Part shown: in pieces, positions 1-7,821 of the stretch
Numbering within the stretch: the first letter of the stretch is position 1
How the letters are laid out: each line of letters starts with the position of its first letter
DNA from: Patiriisocius_A hiemis
GTDB taxonomy: Bacteria; Bacteroidota; Bacteroidia; Flavobacteriales; Flavobacteriaceae
Reading direction: 5' to 3'
Length of the DNA stretch: 64,000 nt
Assembly: GCF_031846325.1 (NCBI RefSeq)
Contig: NZ_JAVRHZ010000001.1
Span: 806,001-870,000 of the forward strand
Made by a program: the position numbers and the translations under genes
The notes under the pieces: generated by a model
The model's database searches: none
Told to the model about the DNA's origin: nothing
What the model saw: only the letters and a program-made list of their open reading frames with translations

Positions 1-1473
1 TACATAGAGTTTGATTTAAAAAACGAGGTTTTTCAGCAATATCAGCGTCTATCATTAGCTTTTTATAAAAAGAATAGAACAGGAGATTTAATGAACCGTA
101 TTAGTGAAGATGTATCAAAAGTACGTATGTACACGGGACCTGCACTTATGTATAGTACAACAACTATCACTCTTTTCTTTGTAGTGATTAGTTACATGCT
201 CTATACGGCTCCCATACTTACTTTATATGCTGTTGCACCTCTGCCTATTCTTTCTATTTTAATCTATAAGTTAAGTATAGCAATCCATAAAAGGAGTACA
301 ATTGTACAACAATACTTATCAAAACTTACCACATTCACACAAGAAAGTTTTAGCGGTATTGCTGTGATTAAAGCCTATGGAATGGAGGGCAGAACCAATA
401 TAAATTTTGAAGAGCTTGCTAAAGGCAGTAAAGACAAAAATGTAGATTTGGCAAGAGTGCAAGCACTCTTTTTTCCGTTAATGATTCTTTTAATAGGAAT
501 AAGTAATATTTCGGTGGTATATATTGGTGGGAATCAATTTATAGATGGAAAAATTGATTTTGGAACTATTGTAGAGTTTTTAATATATGTAAATATGCTT
601 ACTTGGCCTGTTGCTATTGTAGGCTGGGTTTCTTCAATGGTGCAACAAGCAGAAGCCTCTCAAAAAAGAATTAATGAGTTTTTAAGTGAGGTTCCAAAAA
701 TTCAAAATAACACTAAAGAAAAGACACCCGTAAAAGGAGCTATTGCTTTTAATAATCTAAGCTTTACTTATAATGATACTAACATAACGGCCTTAAAAGA
801 TGTTTCTTTTACCGTTAACCCTGGTGAAACACTTGCTATTATTGGAAATACTGGTTCAGGAAAATCTACTATTTTAGAGTTAATAGGAAGACTGTACGAT
901 GTAGAAAAAGGTATGCTAACTATTGACAAAGAGCCAATTTCAAACTTAAATCTTGATAGCCTTAGGGGAGCAATTGGTTATGTACCACAAGATGCCTTTT
1001 TGTTTAGTGACACCATTGGAAAAAATATAAAATTTGGAAAAGATGATGCAACAGAAGAGGATATTATTGAAGCTGCTAAAAAAGCTTCGGTTCATAACAA
1101 TATTATAGATTTTACAAAAGGGTATGAAACTATACTAGGCGAAAGGGGTATTACTCTAAGTGGTGGACAAAAACAAAGAGTATCTATAGCAAGAGCGATT
1201 ATTAAAAATCCTAAAATTTTATTATTTGACGATTGCTTAAGTGCTGTTGACACAGAGACAGAAGAAGAAATTTTACAAAACCTCTACGCAATTTCAAAAG
1301 ACAAGACTACAATTATTGTAAGTCATAGAGTTTCTTCAGCAAAAAATGCTGATAAAATAATAGTTCTAGAAGATGGTAAAATAATACAGCAAGGCTCTCA
1401 TAATGAGCTAGTAAACCTAGAGGGGTATTATAAGGAATTATATGCAAAACAACTCTCCGAAAAAGAAATGTAA
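1..1473 (+). CDS. ABC exporter, fused permease/ATPase (MsbA/MdlA type), 5' truncated
   Basis: The reading frame is open from base 1, so the gene begins upstream of the window; 490 codons are visible. The first half is hydrophobic with several membrane helices, the tail of a six-helix exporter domain. The second half is the nucleotide-binding domain. Counting from base 1, Walker A (GNTGSGKST) is near 282-290, the Q-loop Gln near 330, the signature LSGGQ at 386-390, Walker B (ILLFDD) at 406-411 and the switch His at 442. The usual catalytic Glu after Walker B is Asp, followed by CLSAVD, as in MdlA-like exporters. It probably exports a lipid or hydrophobic compound across the inner membrane; the substrate cannot be told from sequence. 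Confidence 0.93.
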   Translation, partial: YIEFDLKNEVFQQYQRLSLAFYKKNRTGDLMNRISEDVSKVRMYTGPALMYSTTTITLFFVVISYMLYTAPILTLYAVAPLPILSILIYKLSIAIHKRSTIVQQYLSKLTTFTQESFSGIAVIKAYGMEGRTNINFEELAKGSKDKNVDLARVQALFFPLMILLIGISNISVVYIGGNQFIDGKIDFGTIVEFLIYVNMLTWPVAIVGWVSSMVQQAEASQKRINEFLSEVPKIQNNTKEKTPVKGAIAFNNLSFTYNDTNITALKDVSFTVNPGETLAIIGNTGSGKSTILELIGRLYDVEKGMLTIDKEPISNLNLDSLRGAIGYVPQDAFLFSDTIGKNIKFGKDDATEEDIIEAAKKASVHNNIIDFTKGYETILGERGITLSGGQKQRVSIARAIIKNPKILLFDDCLSAVDTETEEEILQNLYAISKDKTTIIVSHRVSSAKNADKIIVLEDGKIIQQGSHNELVNLEGYYKELYAKQLSEKEM

Positions 1474-1480
1474 ATTAATG

Positions 1481-1511
1481 TTGCCATATTTATATTTTTT
1501 TTAGATTTTTG
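1481..1511 (+). promoter_or_regulatory. candidate Bacteroidota promoter for the PUR-domain gene
   Basis: TTG at 1481-1483 is followed after 18 bases by TAGATTTT (1502-1509), a 7 of 8 match to the TAnnTTTG box, with G at 1511. It lies in the gap before the ATG at 1538. The surrounding DNA is T-rich, so a chance match is possible. Confidence 0.4.
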
Positions 1512-1537
1512 GCTAAACGTAAATAAAATTATAGAAC

Positions 1538-1927
1538 ATGGGCGATCAATACGCAATGGAGAAAGAAGAAATACATAGTAAAGTAATGCGTGCGGGAAGA
1601 CGCACCTATTTTTTTGATGTTAGAGCTACAAAAGCTGGAGATTATTACCTAACAATTACTGAAAGTAAGAAGTTCACAAACGATGATGGTTCTTTCCATT
1701 ATAAAAAACATAAAATCTACTTGTACAAAGAAGATTTTATGGAGTTTAAAGACAACTTAGCTGAAATGATAGACTTTATTATTTCTGAAAAAGGTGAAGA
1801 AGTAATAAGCGAACGTCACCAAAAAGACTACCAAAAAGAAGATCATTCTAAAACTAATGAAACTGAAGCAAATACAGAAAGTACAGATACTTCAAATTTC
1901 ACAGATGTAGAATTTGATGATATTTAG
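1538..1927 (+). CDS. DUF3276 / PUR-alpha-like nucleic-acid-binding protein
   Basis: This 129-residue protein matches the bacterial PUR (DUF3276) family of Bacteroidota and spirochaetes, which fold like the single-stranded DNA/RNA-binding PUR repeat of eukaryotic Pur-alpha. The family core spans about residues 7-85 and includes the recognisable RAGRRTYFFDVRATKAGDYY stretch near 19-38. Residues 90-129 form a polar, acidic Thr/Glu/Asp tail that is likely disordered. A second in-frame ATG lies at 1556. The gene stands alone, with a candidate promoter before it and a strong terminator after it. Cellular targets are unknown; a general RNA or ssDNA-binding role is inferred from the fold. Confidence 0.88.
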   Translation: MGDQYAMEKEEIHSKVMRAGRRTYFFDVRATKAGDYYLTITESKKFTNDDGSFHYKKHKIYLYKEDFMEFKDNLAEMIDFIISEKGEEVISERHQKDYQKEDHSKTNETEANTESTDTSNFTDVEFDDI

Positions 1928-1950
1928 AATTATTCTTAAAAATTACATAG

Positions 1951-1982
1951 AAACGCCTTCAACTTTTGAAGGCGTTTTTTTT
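1951..1982 (+). terminator. rho-independent terminator after the PUR-domain gene
   Basis: A perfect 12-bp stem (1951-1962 with 1966-1977) closes a 3-base loop and runs into an uninterrupted T tract. It starts 23 bases after the stop codon. Confidence 0.92.
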
Positions 1983-2147
1983 ATGGCTATCTTTAGTTTC
2001 TAAAAAAGAACATACATACAAACTATCATCAAAAGACATATAAAATTAGTTTGCTTGGATGAATGCAGTCTAAACTTTCTTTAAGAAATAACTTTAAGTG
2101 TTAATCTGAAAATTCTGAACAGCTATTATATTATTTTACATTTTACT

Positions 2148-4670
2148 ATGAAAAAAATCACTACCGCACTCCTTTTAATTACTATTGTTTTTACTACCTA
2201 CGCGCAAGATTATCAAGTAAATCTTGATTATTACTTACCAAGTAATGTAACTTACAACGCAGCTATCCCTACTCCAGAAAGTGTTATTGGTCACGAAGTG
2301 GGTGATTGGCATATTACGCACGATAAATTAGTGCAATACATGCACGTACTAGCCGAAAGTAGCAATCGCATTACCATAGAAGATAGAGGAACTACATTTG
2401 AAGGAAGACCTCTTTCATTACTAACTATTACTTCGCCTTCTAATCACAATCAAATTGAAACTATAAAAAAGAATCATGTTGCACTTACTGAAAATGGTTC
2501 AGGAAGTTTAAACACTTCAAACATGCCCATTGTAGTTTATCAAGGATTCTCTATACATGGTAATGAATCAAGTGGTTCTAACGCTGCTTTAGTAACAGCA
2601 TACTATCTTGCAGCAGCTCAAGGGTCTAAAGTAGATGAGTTATTGGCTAATACTGTTATTTTATTAGATCCCTCTCTTAATCCAGACGGCTTACAGCGTT
2701 TTGCCTATTGGGCTAACACCAATAAAGCAAAAAATATAAACCCAGATCCTAACGATAGAGAATATCGCGAGGTATGGCCAGGTGGTCGTACTAATCATTA
2801 TTGGTTTGATATGAATAGAGACTGGTTACCAGTACAACTCCCAGAAAGTCGTGCTCGTATTGCAACTTTTCACGATTGGTATCCTAATATCTTAACAGAT
2901 CATCACGAAATGGGAACCAATGCAAGTTTCTTTTTTCAACCGGGAATACCTTCAAGAACACACCCACTCACTCCACAAAAAAATCAAGACCTAACTGGTG
3001 ATATTGCTAAGTTTCATGCAAAAGCATTTGACAAGTTAGGAAGCTTCTATTATACTGAAGAGAGTTTTGATGATTTTTACTATGGAAAAGGATCTACTTT
3101 TCCAGATATTAATGGGTCTATAGGTATTTTATTTGAGCAAGCATCCTCAAGAGGGCATGCACAAGAAAGTGCTAACGGAATATTAACGTTCCCGTTTACA
3201 ATTCGCAATCAATTTACAGCTGCACTTTCAACTTTGGAGGCTGCTGCAAATATGCGTACACAGCTTTTAGATTATCAGCGTGATTTTTTTAGAAATGCAG
3301 CAAAAGAAGGAGCAAGCGGTGGTGCTATTGTTTTTGGAGACTCAAAAGATGCAGGAAAGGTGTATCACCTTGCCGAAATCTTACAACGACACAAAATTAA
3401 ATTCCATGAGCTAAAACAAGATGTTACTCGCAATGGAAAAACCTACAAAAAAGGCTATAGTTATGTAGTACCAAAAAATCAAAAACAACACCGCCTTATT
3501 AATGCGATGTTTGAGAAGCGCACAAAATTTCAAGATAGCTTGTTTTATGATATTAGCGCTTGGTCATTCCCTCTAGCATTTAATATGGACCATGAAGAAA
3601 ATGCAACACTTAGTATTGCCGGAAATGAAGTTACAGAGCTTACTCCAAACAAACCAGCAACAGTAGCTACCTCTAACTACGCTTATTTAATGGAATGGCA
3701 TGAATATTATGCTCCAAAAGCTTTAAATGAAATATTACAAAAAGGACTTCGTGCAAAAGTAGGTATGAAACCGTTTACACTCAATGGTAAAAAATATGAC
3801 TACGGAACAATTTTAATCCCAGTTCAGAATCAATCGTTAGATGCAACAGAACTTGCTACGTTTATAAATAAAGTTTCAAAAAACGCAAATATTCCAATAG
3901 ATGCTGTAAATACTGGTTTAACAGAAGGTATTGATTTAGGTAGCAATCAATTTAGAGCTTTAGAAGCGCCTAAAGTAGCTATAGTAGTTGGTGATGGAAT
4001 AACACCTTATGATGCTGGAGAGATTTGGCATGTATTTGACCAACGTTATGACATGCATTTAACCAAGTTAGATACACGAAGTTTTAGCCGTACGGATTTA
4101 AGTAAGTACACCGCGCTTATCTTACCAAATAGTTGGGGAAGCGCGCTAGATAAAAATGATGCTAAAAAAATTAAAACTTGGGTTCGTAATGGAGGCACAC
4201 TTATAGGGTATAAAAATGCTGGACGTTGGTTTAATAGTAATGAGTTACTCAAAATGAAATTTAAAACCCGAAAAGATACTGCAACCAATATATCATTTGA
4301 GCAAGCTGGAAACTATAGAGGTGCTCAGGTAATAGGTGGAGCTATTTTTGAAACCAAGTTAGACCGCTCCCATCCTATTGCTTTTGGTTATAAAAACAAA
4401 ACGCTCCCCGTTTTTAGAAACTCTACCATCTTTTTAGAACCAGACGTAAATAGCTATAATAACCCTATACTTTATTCCGAAAACCCTTTACTAAGTGGTT
4501 ATATCTCTAAGCCTAACTTAAAAGACTTGGCAAATACTTCTGCATTTAAAGTTGGTGGACAAGGTAGGGGTACCGTTATTTACTTTACAGATAACCATAA
4601 CTTTAGGGCCTTTTGGTATGGTACAAATAAACTATTAATGAATGCTATCTTTTTCGGGGATAAAATGTGA
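2148..4670 (+). CDS. secreted M14-family zinc carboxypeptidase
   Basis: An 840-residue exported metallopeptidase. An N-terminal signal peptide ends near TTYAQ (about residue 19). The M14 domain follows: the zinc motif HGNE is at 137-140, the third His ligand is in DHHEMG near 252-253, and the likely general-base Glu is in GILFEQ near 330. The remaining 450 or so residues include a region resembling a class I glutamine amidotransferase-like fold (about 590-720), as in related long Bacteroidota M14 proteins; that assignment is inferred. No T9SS tail is visible, so it is probably periplasmic or cell-associated. It likely trims peptides or peptidoglycan-derived peptides; the substrate is unknown. 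Its stop codon overlaps the GTG of the next gene. Confidence 0.88.
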   Translation: MKKITTALLLITIVFTTYAQDYQVNLDYYLPSNVTYNAAIPTPESVIGHEVGDWHITHDKLVQYMHVLAESSNRITIEDRGTTFEGRPLSLLTITSPSNHNQIETIKKNHVALTENGSGSLNTSNMPIVVYQGFSIHGNESSGSNAALVTAYYLAAAQGSKVDELLANTVILLDPSLNPDGLQRFAYWANTNKAKNINPDPNDREYREVWPGGRTNHYWFDMNRDWLPVQLPESRARIATFHDWYPNILTDHHEMGTNASFFFQPGIPSRTHPLTPQKNQDLTGDIAKFHAKAFDKLGSFYYTEESFDDFYYGKGSTFPDINGSIGILFEQASSRGHAQESANGILTFPFTIRNQFTAALSTLEAAANMRTQLLDYQRDFFRNAAKEGASGGAIVFGDSKDAGKVYHLAEILQRHKIKFHELKQDVTRNGKTYKKGYSYVVPKNQKQHRLINAMFEKRTKFQDSLFYDISAWSFPLAFNMDHEENATLSIAGNEVTELTPNKPATVATSNYAYLMEWHEYYAPKALNEILQKGLRAKVGMKPFTLNGKKYDYGTILIPVQNQSLDATELATFINKVSKNANIPIDAVNTGLTEGIDLGSNQFRALEAPKVAIVVGDGITPYDAGEIWHVFDQRYDMHLTKLDTRSFSRTDLSKYTALILPNSWGSALDKNDAKKIKTWVRNGGTLIGYKNAGRWFNSNELLKMKFKTRKDTATNISFEQAGNYRGAQVIGGAIFETKLDRSHPIAFGYKNKTLPVFRNSTIFLEPDVNSYNNPILYSENPLLSGYISKPNLKDLANTSAFKVGGQGRGTVIYFTDNHNFRAFWYGTNKLLMNAIFFGDKM

Positions 4671-5029
4671 TAAATACTAAAAAAATAAATATTAGCATTC
4701 AAAATGAACTTATAGAGTTAGAAGAAGGTACTTACAATATTCTTATAATTGGTGGCTGGAGAGTAAAATTAAATAGCTTTTTAATAACTCTTAGGAATAT
4801 TGAAACTGGAAAAATAATATACCCGAGAAATACCATATGGAAATATCAAACTTATTTATTTAAAAAAAGAGCAAAAAGAATTAGAATACTTGATATAAAG
4901 GAATATGGAACTTATGAAATTAAGTTCAAAAATTCAGAAAGTGTTTTATTAAAAAAATCTAATTTATTTCTGTCTAGTTTTTTTCAGAAACCTGTTTCAG
5001 TAAGTGAAATTGAAATAGTCATTAAATAG
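4667..5029 (+). CDS. uncharacterised 120-residue protein
   Basis: I do not recognise this family. The reading frame starts at a GTG that overlaps the TGA of the M14 peptidase (GTGA), which suggests translational coupling. The protein has no signal peptide or membrane helix. It is rich in Ile, Lys and alternating hydrophobic residues, and has short segments such as GTYNILIIGGW and YGTYEIKFKN that look like beta strands, so a small beta-sandwich is plausible. The coding DNA looks more AT-rich than the gene before it. It ends 8 bases from the end of the convergent gene. Real expression is likely from the tight coupling but is not proven. Confidence 0.6.
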   Translation: MINTKKINISIQNELIELEEGTYNILIIGGWRVKLNSFLITLRNIETGKIIYPRNTIWKYQTYLFKKRAKRIRILDIKEYGTYEIKFKNSESVLLKKSNLFLSSFFQKPVSVSEIEIVIK

Positions 5030-5037
5030 AATGATAT

Positions 5038-7374
5038 TTATCGCTTCAAAGTAAAATGACTTCTATATTCTCTACCTTCGAAAAAATGAGCAACAAACCA
5101 ATAGTCATTTGAGGGTAAAGGATTTCCATTATATGTACCATTCCAACCAGAAGATGTTGGGCTTAATACTTTGAGTAATTTTCCATTACGATTAAAAATC
5201 TCTATACGTTGCACTTGTTGAGAAACTTCATTAAGACCACGTAGTTGCCAACGATCATTAAACCCATCTTGGTTAGGTGTAAAAAACTGCGGAAAATCTA
5301 ATACATATACAGTTTCTGAAACTATGCCACAGCCATTTTTATCACGTACATATACAGTATAAACACCACCCAATACATTGGTAAATTCATTACTGTTTTG
5401 AAAACCTGTGTTTTCATATAACGAATATTCATAAGCACCTTGTCCGGTTGCTGTAACAACAATATTCTGACTCCCAAAAGTACCAGTTACCTCAACTTCA
5501 ATAGTTGCTATTTCTGAGGGTAAAACTGATATAGTATTAGTTGCTGTACATGCGTATTCTATACCATTAATCTCTTGTGTAAAAGTAACATCTACACTAT
5601 AGTCTCCAGGTTCGTTTAAATCTAGATAAGGTGTCGTATCTAACGTAGACCATTCATAGGTGTAGTCTTCTTCATTACCAAGAACTCCAGAAGTTATTCT
5701 AATATCTTCTGGAAAAGTATTTAAACAATAAAAAATAGGAGATGTTTCTTCAAACTGCGGTGTAGGGACAACAAAAAGATGTACCTGTGCAATACCTAAG
5801 CATCCTTCAACACCTTCGGCTCGTGCAAAAATAGTCTGATTTCTAGGTATAGTATTTTCAAAGGTTTCTAGTAATGGATTTTGCTCTAAGATAGCTTCAG
5901 TATAACTGTTATAATATGTAATGTTTGTTTCAAAACCAATATCTGTAGTAATCTGCGAGGTAACTTCAGAAGTATTAAACAAACCAAAATTTTCGTCAGC
6001 TTCAAAGGAGCAAACTACCAAATCATAAGGACCTAAAACTGTTGTTGTGGTTAGCAAAGTAACTTCTGAAATGCCAAAGCACCCAAAAGGATCTACTACT
6101 CGTGCAAATACAATTTCACTAGGTATATTATTAGTATAATTTGTAGGGTTAGGAATAGGACTCATTCCATTTTCGGCATCTGTTTCAGAAAAATAAAACC
6201 CTTGAACTTGTCTATCTGTATTACCATCTAGAATAGCTTCTGAAGCATCAAATAGGTTATAGGTTGCAATTCCTGTTTGATTCTCTTCACATTGAAATAA
6301 ATTTACATCTGGCGGGGTAATTGGATTATTATACTCAATTACAACTTCGCCATTTGCAATACAACCTCCTCCATAATCTACAGCAACACTATATGTCCCT
6401 GCACTTAAAACAGTTAATGTTGCATTGGTTTGACCTTGGATAGGACTCCCATTTAAAAACCATCTATATCCATCTGGTACTACTCCACTAGGTGGTGTAG
6501 CATCAAGTATGTATTGTTCTCCGTCACAAACCGGGTTATTTGTTGCTAGTAAACGGTCTGGTCCTAAATCTGCCGAAATATTAAAACTATTTGCTTCTAA
6601 AAAAACAGCAGAGTCAAACCTAAAGTTTTCTTCGTCTGCCAATACTAATTTAATCTCATAAACTTGGTTAGGGATTACAGTAGTTTGTGCGGTAAGCACC
6701 TTAGTTTGTCCATTAAAATTAATAGGAGCATCTACACCGTTAAAGGTGTCAAAAAATTCTTCGTTAATAGCAGGACATCCACCAGGAATTTCTGGATGAA
6801 CGGTTGTTACTAAAACTGGAGTTTGGGTTCCAGGAATTAAGGCAAGGTTAGTATATTGCCCACCTTGTGGCCTAATTAAAAATGCGAATGCATCACTAAA
6901 TCTACAAGTATTGGGGTCGCCTTCCTGGTATTCTTCACTTGCAAATAGGTACCTAAACTCTATAGCATCTGCAACCGGAGTAAACTCAAACTCTATTATT
7001 GTAGCATTTATGGTATTTGTTATTCCAAGAGCAGCTTCTAGGTCGGCATCGCCAGCCCAGCCTGGAGCATCATCATCACTTAATGTATTATTGGGTCCAG
7101 GAACATTACTTAATTTACCTGTACTCAAAACAAGACCACTACTTAGCGGAAAATCACTTCCATTTGCGTTAAAAAAGCCATAACTAAGGCTTCCATCGGT
7201 AAAGTTTCCGCTTACAGTATTGGTAACTTGTATGTTTTGGATACAGCCGTTATTAATTAATACATCTTCAATAAGTTGTTGTGGTGTAAATGCAGTTTCT
7301 GAAACTTGGATATTTTGTCCAAATACAAAGGTTTGTACTAAAATAAAGGCAATAAGTAATTTCAATTTCAACAC
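5038..7374 (-). CDS. secreted choice-of-anchor L protein with T9SS type B sorting domain
   Basis: This 778-residue surface protein starts at GTG and has a signal peptide ending near FVFGQ (about residue 20). Residues about 25-265 match the choice-of-anchor L domain, with the typical FxxDGSLSYGFFN, LSSGLVLSTG and FLFASEEYxE-like pieces. The middle holds Ig/PKD-like segments, including repeats of a sequence that names missing years of strand-turn-strand (GNTDRQVQGFYFSETDAENG-like and YYNSYTEAI-like). The last 80 or so residues (FFTPNQDGFNDRW to the end) form the gliding-motility type CTD that directs proteins through T9SS. It is predicted to be secreted or surface-attached, perhaps as an adhesin. 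Confidence 0.9.
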   Translation of the reverse strand: MLKLKLLIAFILVQTFVFGQNIQVSETAFTPQQLIEDVLINNGCIQNIQVTNTVSGNFTDGSLSYGFFNANGSDFPLSSGLVLSTGKLSNVPGPNNTLSDDDAPGWAGDADLEAALGITNTINATIIEFEFTPVADAIEFRYLFASEEYQEGDPNTCRFSDAFAFLIRPQGGQYTNLALIPGTQTPVLVTTVHPEIPGGCPAINEEFFDTFNGVDAPINFNGQTKVLTAQTTVIPNQVYEIKLVLADEENFRFDSAVFLEANSFNISADLGPDRLLATNNPVCDGEQYILDATPPSGVVPDGYRWFLNGSPIQGQTNATLTVLSAGTYSVAVDYGGGCIANGEVVIEYNNPITPPDVNLFQCEENQTGIATYNLFDASEAILDGNTDRQVQGFYFSETDAENGMSPIPNPTNYTNNIPSEIVFARVVDPFGCFGISEVTLLTTTTVLGPYDLVVCSFEADENFGLFNTSEVTSQITTDIGFETNITYYNSYTEAILEQNPLLETFENTIPRNQTIFARAEGVEGCLGIAQVHLFVVPTPQFEETSPIFYCLNTFPEDIRITSGVLGNEEDYTYEWSTLDTTPYLDLNEPGDYSVDVTFTQEINGIEYACTATNTISVLPSEIATIEVEVTGTFGSQNIVVTATGQGAYEYSLYENTGFQNSNEFTNVLGGVYTVYVRDKNGCGIVSETVYVLDFPQFFTPNQDGFNDRWQLRGLNEVSQQVQRIEIFNRNGKLLKVLSPTSSGWNGTYNGNPLPSNDYWFVAHFFEGREYRSHFTLKR

Positions 7375-7460
7375 TTGAAAATTCTTAATTTAAAGACGTG
7401 CAAAAATACCCAAAAGTTATGGTGTTTTGAGTAGGTTTAACATTTTGAAAAGAAAAATTT

Positions 7461-7769
7461 TTAGAAGAGCTTTATTCCGAAGAAAACTACTATAACAAAG
7501 AGGAACCCAAGTACGGGGCCTAAAAAAGCACTTACCCATATCTTACCTGAAAAACTTACTTTTTTAAATAGTAACCAAAAACAAATATTCTGAAAAATAA
7601 ACATGAAAACTGCATATATCCCTAAGGCAATCCATGCTCCCGGGTCTCTTAGAAATTGAAAGTTATAATAACCTTCGTCTATAAATCCTAAAAACAAAGT
7701 GATTAGAATAGAAATCACACCAAAAATTAAATATATTTTAGTTTCTGAAGATGTATGTATTGCTGTCAT
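7461..7769 (-). CDS. small three-helix membrane protein, unknown function
   Basis: A 102-residue hydrophobic protein with an ATG start and about three predicted membrane segments (near residues 11-28, 45-67 and 79-101). No signal peptide cleavage site or catalytic motif is apparent, and I do not recognise a family. It lies between two very large T9SS type B genes on the same strand, about 52 bases after one and 86 before the other. It could be co-transcribed with them, but no functional link is shown. Confidence 0.65.
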   Translation of the reverse strand: MTAIHTSSETKIYLIFGVISILITLFLGFIDEGYYNFQFLRDPGAWIALGIYAVFMFIFQNICFWLLFKKVSFSGKIWVSAFLGPVLGFLFVIVVFFGIKLF

Positions 7770-7821
7770 ATTATAGAGATGCTATTTCTAAGACTGCGTT
7801 GCTTTTTTAATAAATAATTGG

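Noticed and set aside
7401..7408. CAAAAATA as a minus-strand -7 box for the choice-of-anchor L gene
   Set aside because: The match is mostly A residues in A-rich DNA with no TTG at a suitable distance, so chance is likely.
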